64,000 bases of DNA. Origin: Podaxis mareebaensis. Its lineage: Eukaryota; Basidiomycota; Agaricomycetes; Agaricales; Agaricaceae. Position numbers and translations under genes: made by a program. This document shows, piece by piece, positions 35,301-46,202 of this stretch. The stretch covers positions 124,001 to 188,000 of the forward strand of contig JAEUWP010000103.1 of the NCBI GenBank assembly GCA_018524725.1, given 5' to 3'. Numbering within the stretch: the stretch's first letter is position 1; each line of letters starts with the position of its first letter. Under the pieces are notes generated by a model, which was not told the DNA's origin, searched no databases, and worked only from the letters and a program-made list of their open reading frames with translations.

Positions 35301-36063
35301 TGACCTCGGAAATTCTCAAGGAAGTCAGCTACAACCGCGTCCGAGAGAACGTCGGATTTCTTTTCGTAGATCTAGACAAGACTCGCAACCACAAACACCA
35401 CAAATGAGGCAGGAGCAGTTGTCACCTCCTTCGAGGCCTCCATTACAACCACACCTGATCCCTTCCTCCTCGAGCCCAAACTTGCGTGAACGACACCAGT
35501 CCCATCATTCATACAGTTCACCAGCACCGTCGCCTTCCTTGAACAATAGGGACGCGGATCTTTCGACCTCGCCGACGCCGGCTTCTGGAAAACTATCTCG
35601 GTCCACAGGTTCATCCACCACATCGCATGATAACCCTCCTCAACAGCAACAGCAGGAGAAGAAAGGAGGATGGATGCGTAGACTTAGTATGCCAGTTGGA
35701 AATGCGCTCCCGTTCTCCCTCGACTCGTCAAAACGACACGTGAATAATTCGAACAGTTCAACGACCTCTGTCGTCTCTGCTTCTGTTACAAACAACCCGG
35801 CTTCCCCAACTCCAGGTGTGAGGCAGTTGGGCGCGGGGATTTTGGGAGGGAAGGGTGTTGCTGATGAGCCGGGTAGACGATTTGGGCAGTATAGGGAGAG
35901 GGAGAGGGAGAAGGAGAGGGAGAAGGGGTATCAGCAGCCGCACCTGCAGCAAGTGCAGGATGGTGGACGATTTGGTGGGCTCGGGTTGGGGCTTGGAAGG
36001 AGGAACTCTGATGCCAGTCGGAGTGCGACAAATTTGAATTTGGGATTGGGGAGTCGAAAGTGA
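32314..36063 (+). CDS. I-BAR/IMD-domain membrane-curvature scaffold protein (Ivy1-like)
   Basis: The N-terminal 250 or so residues are helical: HKSCKSLETLLNILNDYCEA, AIVALQKKLAKALRDTAGLK, NALNASANIFEALAEVDAKF and DKEYDAISTEVKKWFKRLA, then KEEKAHDERIANANAKIKQ and LNYEKKSKKKAMDAQEEHSR. This fits a fungal IMD/BAR-like domain that binds membranes, as in yeast Ivy1. After introns ending near 33120 comes a helix segment (SVAACLSRIADTEWVRTCES) and a very long disordered part rich in Pro, Ser, Gln. A coiled coil of alternating Arg/Glu (REREQEIAMRERELERDRAR) lies near residue 830. The C-terminus has a REREREKEREKG run and a Gly/Leu end. About 1140 residues, six introns. Role inferred: cortical or vacuolar membrane scaffold. 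Confidence 0.75.
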
Positions 36064-36623
36064 CCTTACGATTGAACTAATTTTTTCTTCTTCCCGTCTG
36101 TATTTTTTGTTTATTTCGATGGCTGGATTTTGGATTTGTTGTAGGAATTTCTGAGACTTACTTTCACCCTCATATACCCTCGATGTATGTTTTTGTTTAC
36201 CTGAGCTTGTGTATCTACCTACGTGTGTATCTCCTGACCATTGTAACACCATGTATGTTGACGCCCATGCAGACTTGGCCTTATGGAATGTATTGTGTGC
36301 AAGGTAGGAGCTATACACGGAAGTAAATAGTGGACGAGTAGGTTCACTGAACCTCAAAGCGATGTGGCGCCAGACATAGACATAAGGGGGGAATACGGAC
36401 GTAGTAAGTAGTGGTCAAGAGAATATCGTAACTTGAGGTCACAAGGCTGTACAAATACAGGATTACGTCTCAGAAGAGAGAAGAATCGGAGTGGGGAACG
36501 GTAGGCGCAAGCTATCCAACAGTGGAGCCCTAGGGGAAATTGAGGACAGCCGAAGAACAGCAGGGAAAGAACGAACCCACCGCTATTGCCTTGGCCATCA
36601 GGGTCTCAATTAGAAGAACAAGT
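36064..36623. other. Convergent intergenic, IMD 3' flank to GTPase 1
   Basis: About 560 bases. The piece around 36436-36460 resembles 38756-38780, part of the duplicated segment described in the findings. No gene seen. Confidence 0.45.
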
Positions 36624-37666
36624 CTAGTTCAGATCCGACGTGCGACCGGACAGCCGAGACCTCTGGTTCTCAACCTCTCTCAAATCTGCTTCCGCTCTCG
36701 CTATGCCTGCCCTCAGCCTCCGCTCGTATTGTTTATTCTCGGAGTTTCGGGACGCCGTCTTGGACAGATTTGTAAGCCGGCCGATATATCGCTTGAGGGA
36801 TTGGGAGAGGCGACCAAACCAGGAGAACAAAGGTCCGCCGGCCGACGTCTCGGACAGCAGTTTCTGTTCATCAACCAGTTCTCGTTGAATTTTCAGAGGT
36901 TTCTGAGTGCTGGGCAGAGCATTGATGATGTTCCATGCAGAAGATTTTGCGTTTTCGAATCGTAGCATCTGCGATCCCCCCTGAAGGAACAACTTCCAAT
37001 AGTTGTTGCGGAGTTCCTGTTCCCTTGAGTCACCGCCTCTCTTGCACGCGTCCCAATGTGTCGTTACGAAGATGACATTAGAGAACGCGTCCCCGCCGCA
37101 GAGTTCTTGGAACATGCGCAGGTTCCGTATAAGGGAGTTTGCCATGCGATTATCGGTTATCCTGTGGAGATACAGGATCCCAGATAGCTTCACCCCATCT
37201 CTATACCTGTTTGTACCTCGTAAGCATGTGAATGACGAAATGAGAGAACTGGATAACGTTTTGCTCAACCAACGCGCTATCTCTGCAAGGATCTCCCCGT
37301 CACTCTTGTAAGTATCGTCGAAACCAGGCGTGTCCAGTAAAAGGAAGTCGCGACCTTGGAACGGATCCCGACATTTAATAGCCCGTACCACTTGGGTATC
37401 GGAGGTCAAGTTGTCGCCGACATGGACATCAGCCCCAGTCGCTGTTTTGATAAACTGACTTGGCAGTAAGAGATTGAAGAACCTAGCCTTGGGGATTGGC
37501 GAAGAACGTACCGTACTCTTCCCGGCACCAGTAGGCCCCATGACACTTGATATACGAATCCCACAACGTATCAGCTCATTGATTCCGATTGAAATTCGCT
37601 TAGCACTCACGCGACGATTCTTGGCGCACCCACAGCCTGACGTGCAGATCCTGCAGAAGTTGGCAT
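36624..37666 (-). CDS. AIG1/GIMAP-like GTPase 1
   Basis: P-loop GTPase of a family frequent in Agaricomycetes. Joined exons read APRIVAVMGPTGAGKST (G1), FIKTATGADVHVGDNLTSD, RDFLLLDTPGFDDTYKSD (G3), EILAEIARWLSKT, YRDGVKLSGILYLHRITDNR, NLRMFQELCGGDAFSNVIFV, TTHWDACKRGGD in the G4 position, QMLRFENAKSSAWNIINALP, RELVDEQKLLSETSAGG, then a C-terminal basic coiled coil (RLRAGIARAEADLREVENQR). The P-loop sits on its own 34-bp exon (37512-37545). Start chosen at ATG 37666; the frame is open further upstream to about 38050 and an added exon is possible, as in GTPase 2. Cellular role unknown. Confidence 0.82.
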
Positions 37667-38371
37667 TAGTACTGTAACGAGAGGCAGGAGGTTTCGAGGA
37701 AAGTGCAAGGGAGCTCGAGGTCCAAGAGTGGGGTAGCGGTATCCAATCCCCAAGATAAGAAGAACGTGGTGAACATGCGTCTCGAATGTTACTTGAAACC
37801 AGCGCCTCAAGACTTGGAGTGTGGCCAAAGCGTGGTTGTATAGACCTAGTTTCCCCGCGCCACATACTAAGTAGCAGTTACTGTTTCTGTTGGCATTCGA
37901 TAAAGGGCCTAGGTGAAGGCTTCCAAATCGTACGACCGATGTCATCGCTGTATACATTCTGTCTAGTGAAACCGTTTTGCACATTAATAGACTCACCTGC
38001 GGAGATCCGCGCCCAGGGATTCGTTCAACATGTTGTGGAATGATAGTCATGTTCGAACGCTCAATCTTTACGTAGATTCACCAGATGATCATAACGGTTT
38101 GTTGGTTCTGAAGGTGCCAAAAGTCGAATGAAAGGGGAAGTGACAAGGCCAGGTGAGACGTGAAAGGGGTCAGGGATTGAACACTGAATTGAGCCAAGGT
38201 TTAGTTCAACACAAGTATCTGGTTGCGTTTGTAAATGATAACAAGAATCCCAACACAGGGGGCAGACGTCGCGGGGAAGCCGAATGAGAATTGAAACGCA
38301 GACCGGAACAGAAAGACAATAATGGGCGTCCATGCCCCAATATCGAAGAAATGGTCCAAAATCGCCGTCCC

Positions 38372-38516
38372 TTCCAGCAGTTAGCCCTCAGAAAGCAAGA
38401 GTAGGACGGAGATGATTCAGAGGGCTTGAGTTGGGGCTTCGAAGGAGTCGCTTGGTGTGGCACAAATCAGAGTGCGACAAGTTTGAATTTGGGATTGCGG
38501 AGTTGGAAATGACCTG
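38372..38516 (+). pseudogene. Duplicated 3'-end fragment of the IMD gene
   Basis: Bases 38422-38516 match the last codons and stop of the IMD gene (35977-36065) at most positions, including gagtgcgaca, ttgaatttgggattg and the stop tgacct. Weaker similarity extends back to about 38372. Small gaps and frame changes mean it is not coding. It lies between GTPases 1 and 2. Confidence 0.8.
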
Positions 38517-38941
38517 ATCTCAGGACTCTCAAGGTAGTGTAACCTTTGCATAGATACATGAATAGTTAATCTTATTCCTGTATTGTTAAATGTTAATACA
38601 TATTGATTCTCGTGCTGCACCAAATGCCTTACCCATGTACTATGTAGATCGGGGAGAAATATGCAAGCGGGTAAGCAGTAGATATGCAGCATCCATGCGA
38701 AGTTCAATGCGTCATGTGCGTAGATGAGGAGGAAAAATTAAGAGAATACTGTATCGCAAGGCGGTATAAATACAAGTTGACCTCTCGGTGATCAGAATAA
38801 TCAGGGCGGGGGTCGTGGGTATAAGCTTCACCGAAGATCAGTGGTTATGGCTCTGCGGAAAATATGTGGACAACCGGAGAAGAGCAGAGAATGAAATGAC
38901 ATACCAATATTGCTCTTATCACCGGCTTCTCGATGACTCAA

Positions 38942-40225
38942 CTAATTGTCAAGAAGGTTCGTAGAACGGCGGGAGTTTAGCTTCGACGTACGCCGCGAAA
39001 GACGAGCCCTCTGATACTCAATCTCCTTTAAGCTAGCGTCTGCCCTCGCTCTCGCCGCCGCCAGCTCCTGCTCACGATTATTATTTTCAGGGTTGTCGTC
39101 GTTTGGAGCAGCTGTTCGAGTCCCTCTGATTAGATGGTCCAGACGACTGATTAACCCTTTAATAGATCGGGCGGCACGGCGAAGCCAGGAGAACAAGGAT
39201 AGGCCTGCTGAAGTTTCAGCTAAGGGCTTCTTTTGATCGACCATCTCTTTTTGAATCTTTAGAGGCCTAGGATTCATGGGCAGAGCGTTGACAATGTTCC
39301 ACGCAGAAGATACTGTGTTTTCGAACCGCAGCATCTGCGAACCCTTATCGAGGAACAACTTCCAATATTTGTTGCGGAGGTCCCTCTCGTTCGTGATACC
39401 CGTCTCGTCGTCCTGCTCGAGTTGGTCCCACTGCGTTGTCACGAAGATGACGTTAGGTAACGCATCCCTGCCGCAGAGCTTGTCGAACATGTTCAGGTTC
39501 CGCATGAGCGAGTTTGTCATGCGGTTGTCCGTGATTCGGTGGAGGTACAAGATCCCAGATAGTTTAATGCCACCTTTATACCTGCGATTTTCGTTCTGTG
39601 AGCATACGTACAACAAAAGGAAGAAACTATCCGAACGTTTTTTCTAACCAACGCGCTATCTCTTCTAGGATCTCCACGTCACTCCTGTAAGTGTCATCGA
39701 AACCAGGAGTGTCCACAAAAAGGAAGTCGCGCCCTCGCACTGGATCCCGGCATTGAACGGCCTGTAATACTTGGGTGCAAGAGACCAATCCGTTGCCGAC
39801 TTGGACATCCACACCAGTCGCCGCTCTGATAAACTGGCTTAGTGATGAGAAGCCGGTCTTGACCAGAGGAACTTCGTGGCGAGCTTACTGTACTCTTTCC
39901 AGCACCAGTAGGTCCCATGACGCTGGACGCAAGAGTTTCCCCCTATGATTTATACTGGCTCCAATTGGAATGACTTAGATACTCACGCGACGATTTCTAT
40001 TCCTCTTTCCAGTAGGCTCTGAGTACTGCCCCGGGCAGAAGTTGGGGTTCCACAATAAGGAGACAGGGAGCGCGCAGTATGATAGCTGCCATCTGTTGTC
40101 TCGGAGCCTCTGCTTGAGGAACTGGCCAAAGGCCCAGGTGCGGCGGTCGAGTTGGCATTGACAAACTATATCACTAGTCAGTGGCGAAAGGTCGTCCCCT
40201 TCGGCAGACGTACATGGGCATGCAT
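38942..40225 (-). CDS. AIG1/GIMAP-like GTPase 2
   Basis: Closest relative of GTPase 1. Exons read LLERGIEIVAVMGPTGAGKS, FIRAATGVDVQVGNGLVSC, DFLFVDTPGFDDTYRSDVEI, LEEIARWLEKT, YKGGIKLSGILYLHRITDNR, MRNLNMFDKLCGRDALPNVI, FVTTQWDQLEQDDETG, SQMLRFENTVSSAWNIVNAL, KEMVDQKKPLAETSAG, and an Ala/Arg/Glu coiled coil near the end (AAARARADASLKEIEYQRAR). The P-loop exon is 39889-39922, again 34 bp. Upstream coding reads ANSTAAPGPLASSSSRGSET and TPTSARGSTQ. I place the start at ATG 40225 (MHAH spliced to FVNAN); another ATG at 40287 exists. Function unknown. Confidence 0.8.
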
Positions 40226-41024
40226 TTAAAGCTTGAAGCGTGGCGCAAGTCTTCAGCAGAAGTGCTAGGAGAGTTTGAGGTCAACATGTGGGACCGTATA
40301 CCTTTCTGGAGATTTCCGCCTAGAGAGAAGAAACGCGAAAGCCATGTGTTGACCGTAGCATGACGTTGGAAAGCATTGATAAACTAGCCACGCAATGAAC
40401 ATCATGTTAATTTTTGATGCTTTATCAATCTTATGTAATGTCAGTCTGCCCTTATGTTACCAGTAGTCTACACAGTTGTATATTTGCTCGTTTACCTCCC
40501 AACCCTTCCTAATACACAGTTTTTCTGCCTGTTCTCAAGTCCCTTCAACACGTTAAGTGTTCCACGCTTGTCAGCCAATCCGACCGCGTCTTCATCCTCC
40601 GTGAGAAGCAACCACTCTCGTTTGTAAGTGTTAAGATAAATAGATAGATAGATACACTTGGCTTCAACAGGATATGGACCCAAATTTTAGACACAAGTTG
40701 TACACTAGTGACCTCCCGACTTCATCCACACCTGCTCCCTAACTTGTGGCAGAGAAGCGTCATCTGCAATTACCCTGGTATTGTGTAGCGGTTGCCTCTA
40801 TCTCTGTTTGTTATTGTTTATAGGACTAAACTAGATATATAGTGATGTTACCGAACGATCGTACTTAGCTTTGACCTCTACGTTCAGACGCGTTCGGAAC
40901 TACTTCCGCAGGAGCTAAGAGTCCAGCTGGAACCTATGGGTTCCATATTGCATCAGGTGAAAGGAGCATGGGATACTTATTCAGGCGCAAAATGTGATTT
41001 ACGTTACAGGATCAAGCCATGCTT
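40226..41024. other. Intergenic between GTPases 2 and 3
   Basis: About 800 bases. Contains a short GATA microsatellite at about 40637-40652 (agatagatagatac). No gene or transposon signature recognised. Confidence 0.45.
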
Positions 41025-42306
41025 TCAGAATAACAATCGGCGTAACCGTGTAATTAGCGATGGGTTTAGGCGGGACAGATCTTGTATAGCCTTTTCCCGC
41101 TCCTCTCGTAACCCGTTAAGTTCCTGAAGGAGATCCTTCGTAATATCAAGATTCGACGATTTCGCCAGCTCCTCCTTCAGCCGCCTTATGACTTCTTGCT
41201 GCCTTTCGACTAGCTCCTCGATAAGACCATAGAGATGCCTTCCGGCCGAAGTATCCGACAGTTGCTTGCGTAGGTCTATAAGCTCGTGTTGGATACACAT
41301 TTTCTGTGGCGTGAGGCTGACGAGAGAATTGAGAATGGACCAAGCGGACAGTTGTGTGTTTGCAAAACGTGCAATTCTCGATCCCCTTTCGACCATGTCC
41401 GCCCAGAAATCACGTCTGAGCTCGTTCTCCCGAGCAACACCAGTTCCTTCCTCGACCCTCGACCACATCGTAGTGGTGAGTATGACCTTTCTCAATGCCT
41501 CCTTCCCACACAGTTTCTGAAACATGCCCAGGTTCTTCAATGTCGAGCTTTCCACGCGATTTTCCGAGATGGGATGCAGGTAAAGGAGACCAGATAACTC
41601 AAAACCATTTTCATATCTAACTTGCGACTCAATTCCTGTCATCGAATATGCAGTGAATACTCACGATTTTTTAAGCCAGTCGGAAATGAGTTTGAGAACA
41701 TCCAGGTCCGAAAGGCAAGTATCATCAAAGCCGGGAGTGTCGACCAAAACAACTTTAACCCCATCCGTAAATGTGACTCGAATGGCTGTGACTGAGTTCG
41801 TTTGCGATTCAAGACCATGACCAATACCGTTCTCACGACCAGTAGCTTTTGAAATGAACTGCAGTGACGATAAGTACCACATCGCCCAGGTGATGGAATT
41901 CCCCTACTGTGCTCTTCCCAGCGCCTGTGGGACCCATGACACTGGCAATCAGGTTTCAGAAAAAAACTTTCACATGTAATTTGTGCGCTGAACTCACGCT
42001 ATGATGGTATCGTCCGACTCTAGCTGACTTCCTTCTACAGGAGTAACGGTCAGATCACTAAAGTCTGTCCGAGGAGCGATGGCTCGCAGCAGATTTCTCT
42101 GTTTGTCAGGCGAGAGTCTAAGTTGAGGACTTGCCAGAAACTGGACCAACTTTTTCAGAAAATGAGTTTCTGAATTGAAGCGTATTGTGTACTGGAATGC
42201 CCGGACCCACCGTTTTAAGTTTCAGTTTTGGGCGCGGAGTGTTAGACTCAGAGGCGCTAGGCCGTATATCGTGACGGCTGTGGGTTGCACTAGAAAAACA
42301 TCTCAA
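41025..42306 (-). CDS. AIG1/GIMAP-like GTPase 3
   Basis: Exons read KTLVQFLASPQLRLSPDKQR, LLRAIAPRTDFSDLTVTPVE, DDTIIAVMGPTGAGKST (G1; 34-bp exon 41908-41941), QFISKATGRENGIGHGLES, VVLVDTPGFDDTCLSDLDVL (G3), YENGFELSGLLYLHPISENR, NLGMFQKLCGKEALRKVIL, TTTMWSRVEEG at the G4 position, NTQLSAWSILNSLVSL, HELIDLRKQLSDTSAGRHL, then a coiled coil (QEVIRRLKEELAKS, LLQELNGLREEREKAIQDL). A gtgggt-aaaag intron at about 42149-42210 joins the N-terminal exon in frame. No ATG is visible in the first exon, so the true start is likely one exon upstream, near 42379. More distant from GTPases 1 and 2 than they are from each other. Confidence 0.8.
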
Positions 42307-44333
42307 AAAGCTGAACTTGGGAAGAACGAAAGCAGCTCGGCGAGAAATACACTACCTTGTGTTTCCAACCTCATCGGAATTGTTCAGTTGCCTGCCCAAC
42401 TCTTTGGTGAACATGGCTTGATTCTGAGAGGAGGACAGACCTCACCCAGCTTTCAATGTTTATGGTGAGAGAAGGCGTGGAAACCTCATGGCTTTAGATG
42501 AATTATGCTGCTAAGGTTCACGTAGCTTGTTGGCAGAGGTTCTCAGAAGACCGACTCAAAAAGTCAACATTCGATGATGATCACAAGTGGGATGCATACA
42601 CTTCAAGATGAAACAAGCACTTCGGTGGCAGCCACCGAGCGCTGATCGTTGAAGTTTAGAATGAGTGCGCTTTGCCTATAGGGTCCGGAGGTGGGGTAAT
42701 GAGTTCTGCGAATGCTTCGAATCATCTTGGGCCGAGGACGCAGGTCTTCGACAGCAAGCGCCTCCTTTAAATGACGCAGACGCCTGCGTTTGGCCAGTTT
42801 ACCACCTCAAGCAATCCCTGTAACAATCTGGTTGCCGTCAAAGCTAGAGTTCGCAAAGGATGCCTCTACTTGCCTCGCCTTGGTTGCATGAGCCAGAGAA
42901 GAGCCTAGGCGTGGTGTCAGGTTTCAGATGCTTGACATCATTCAATACAGCCGCATACTTAGAAGTGAGAAAAACGGATAACTCCGTCAAAGGCTCCGTT
43001 CATGCGTCATCGCCCTTCCGAGGTACAAAAGACTACCTGAAATATTCAGCGTGTGAGGGCAGGAGGTTCTGGCTACGTCGATTCGACCTTGGCTGTTCGA
43101 GGAGGCTCCCGAAGCTCTGGATTCATTGTTGAGGCAAGAACTCTGATTGCTGCGTGCCGGAGCAAGCCTTCGTTAAAACCTCCGTTGCTGCGCGGAGCCA
43201 GTCTCAAAGACGCAAGGATATGAATGCTTGATGGAGATCTTTCGAGTTAATGATCCCGAGGCAGCCCGCCTAAGTACCACCCGCAGGATAACTCTCAGAC
43301 TACTGCTATGGCTATGGTCATAGTTGGTTTGGAATTATTTAGCAACATCTCCAGGTAGAGAAAGGGCAATGCCTGAATTGTTCTGGCCGCTTGTCCGCTG
43401 AGGAGCATTCATTTAACCTACAAACATATACGAGCATTTTTGAATATTATTTTCTGGTGCGTAAAATTCTGTATTTACCTATGTTGTCATTGATGAGATA
43501 AATACCGTCTACGGAAGCCCAGTTCTACCTTTGGTGACGAAATCATAGATCTGTCCCACTTTTGAGAGATCGATCAGGTGCCAATTATGTCATACTACTC
43601 GAATTTCGCCGATGAATGGGTAGTATTTGGCACAGATATACTGTCGTAGTACACAAGCGCAAATAGCATCGGCATTTGGCCAATGCGACACTACGTTGCT
43701 TGAAGAGTAGGTTATTAGCTACCACTCGACATGGCTTTGACCAGTCCAAGTCCTGAGTACTGAGCGGCAATTCCCCTTCGCAACCAGATTAGGAAAGCCC
43801 GGTTTATGCACACGATGGTGCTCCTTTTACCCCAAGACTTACATACCTCACCTTTATCTGGTTTTACTTCAGTGCGCGGCTGGGGCAAGAAATACATATC
43901 AATATGCATCAGGGCAGTATTTAATTAGAAAGCATGAACACAGACAACGGCCTATGCCCACGCGGACAATGGAATCATGTTGGTGCAGACTACTGTTACT
44001 TAGCAGAAGGTAGAGTACTGGGCGCTGAGCCTTCGGCCACTGGCCGGTGTCAGGCGACCAGGCTTTCAAGGGTACCAAAGGTTTGGTTATCACTAGACAG
44101 TCACGGAGTCCCAAGACCCCAGATACAAGCCATATAAGGCTAGTGGATGATGAAACGTCCTCCTGTGAAGCTTCAAAAATGTTACAGCACGTTTCACTTG
44201 TCCGATGTAATAACGGAAAAAAGGAACTGGATACCCTGCGTATTGTAGTACAGGTGGATGGCAGACCTTGAACATCTCCAATCACGTGTTAGGCTACTGT
44301 CGACCACCCCTCAATCCCAGGACCCCCAACTTC
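42307..44333. other. Two-kilobase gap between divergent GTPases 3 and 4
   Basis: Holds the promoters of the divergent GTPase genes 3 and 4. Short frames (42860-43132 plus, 43899-44285 minus) have no recognised motif. No terminal repeats or tRNA signature seen. Confidence 0.4.
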
Positions 44334-45582
44334 ATGCCGTCTCAGTCCGACGCACGTCCCGCCACATCCAGAGAGGTCAATAATGCCACATAACCGCGCA
44401 TTCACGCATCTGACCCGATGACAGGCCCCAAACTCTCAAGAAAACATAGTGTCTACTCTTCTAAAGAAAGTCAGGAGTTTTCTGGGGAAGGTCCGGGATT
44501 TGAGGAAAGGGAACATCCGGGAGACTGATACTGTCATTCTGTGAGTGTCCACTAAATCAAGCTAAATTCGAAAACTCATCTTCTCCAGGTTGATAGGGCC
44601 AGTTGGATCGGGAAAAACCTCGGTATGTTGAACGTCCATTCTGCTCGCCTTCGGTGTTCATTTTCAATACCCAGTTCGTCAACACAGCAGCTGGTGCTAA
44701 CGGGAGAGTAGGAAATGGCTTGGAGTCATGTACAAAAAGAATCAACGTCGTCAGAGTCCCGGTTCCCAACAAGGGCGCTGACATTGTTCTGGTGGACACG
44801 CCTGGGTTTGACGACGTGTATAGGTCCGATAAACAAACTTTGGATCTCATTTCCGTCTGGGTGAAAAAAGCGTAAGCTATATTCTCTCCTTACTTATTCA
44901 TTCTGACAACCTCCCCTACAGACGCTCCGGAAATGTCCCTCTCGACGGTATCCTTTACTTTCACCCAATCTCAGAAAATCGGATGGATAACGTGACGTTG
45001 AAGAACTTGACGTTATTCGAGGAATTCTGCGGGTCCCAGTGGTTCGAACGTGTTGTTATGATGACAACGATGTGGGACAGGCTGAAAGACAAGACAATGG
45101 GAGAACGCCGTGAAGAAGAGCTTAGGTCGACTTTCTGGAGGCCAATGATTGACTGTGGGTCGACCATAGTACGTTATGAGAGCAACAGAGAGTCAGCCTG
45201 GCATATTCTCCGACTCTTCCTTGACACTCCGAGACATCCGTTGCAGGAGCGCGCTGGCTCGATACTTGCGAACAAGCTGAAGGAGACCTACCAGCAACTC
45301 CGGAAACAAATAGCAGGCGTTCCCCGTAAATTTCTTTCTAACGTGAGTTCAAAGACAAGGAGCCTTCAGCATACCCTGAACTTGGCCACGTTTAGATCCA
45401 ACGTTGGAAGCCTTGTTGAGAACTTTGAAACATCTTTTGTGGCGGGGTTAGAGATCAGAGATCTGACACTCCGGTTTCACACGCTTAGCTCGAAAACAAT
45501 GATGATAGCCATCGTGGCAAGTCTTTCTAAACTGGTGGGCTGCAATTCGTTTGGAGTAATTATACTTGCGTTACGGTGGTGA
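44334..45582 (+). CDS. AIG1/GIMAP-like GTPase 4 (divergent)
   Basis: Start ATG at 44334 (MPSQSDARPATSRE) splices over a gtcaat-gacag intron to APNSQENIVSTLLKKVRSFL, then GNIRETDTVILLIGPVGSGK (G1; 34-bp exon 44589-44622), FVNTAAGANGRVGNGLESC, ADIVLVDTPGFDDVYRSD (G3), LDLISVWVKKA, VPLDGILYFHPISENRMDNV, LTLFEEFCGSQWFERVVMMT, TMWDRLKDKT at the G4 position and YESNRESAWHILRLFLDTP. The P-loop is GPVGSGKT instead of GPTGAGKS. The C-terminus lacks the (S/A)(E/D)TSAG block and the long coiled coil of its paralogues, ending in a hydrophobic stretch (IAIVASLSKLVGCNSFGVII). It may be membrane-associated; the last 30 residues depend on no further intron being present. Confidence 0.8.
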
Positions 45583-46202
45583 TTGGCTAAAGTTCAAGAT
45601 ATTCTAAGTTCATACATACTTGTTTCGCGTAGTGAGTATTACATAGCTTGCTATCAAGGCGTCCCGAAGAGACACTCATGACAGCCATTCACGAGCCGCC
45701 GAACGCCTGCCCAAGCCACTGGTCCCCTGCACGGGCGTTAAGAGGTGATGTCAGTTGGCTCCTGACAGACTCCAAAAAAGGGGAGGAACGGTAGTAAATA
45801 AGTACTTGACAAAAGCTTGACTCACATTCGTCCCACACTGGAGAAACGATAACATCGAAGAATGATCCGATCAACGCAACCTCGTGTGTTCAATGAGGTC
45901 TTAGAAGTTCCGATTAACTCCATTCAAAAACCAAGATCCCGACTCCAGGCGCCAGGGACAAGGCTAGATCACGGTACTAAGTTCCCAAGATAGAAGGCAG
46001 AGTTTGGACGTTAGACTAAGACAGTGAATAACGATGGTTGTATGTTCGGCCAATTCCGAATGAGCTTTTATCTCATCCAGTCTGCCGTTCGCTCCACTAT
46101 TCGGACTTTTTATAGGTAACACTGTAAATACCTCTTGATGGAACTTCATATCTACACCCTCGATAAGGCCATCGCATTTTAGTACGAGTATGTATGCTTG
46201 TA
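45583..46202. other. Intergenic, GTPase 4 to transposon
   Basis: About 620 bases without a recognisable gene. It ends in the TA dinucleotide that borders the transposon. Confidence 0.4.

Noticed and set aside
35758..36357. 199-codon minus-strand frame opposite the IMD gene 3' end
   Set aside because: Antisense to a low-complexity region; its open state follows from the skewed codon use of the sense strand and it has no protein-like motif.
37667..38050. Upstream in-frame extension of GTPase 1
   Set aside because: Open, but most of it does not align with the GTPase 2 N-terminus; left out of the gene, although a short additional exon remains possible.
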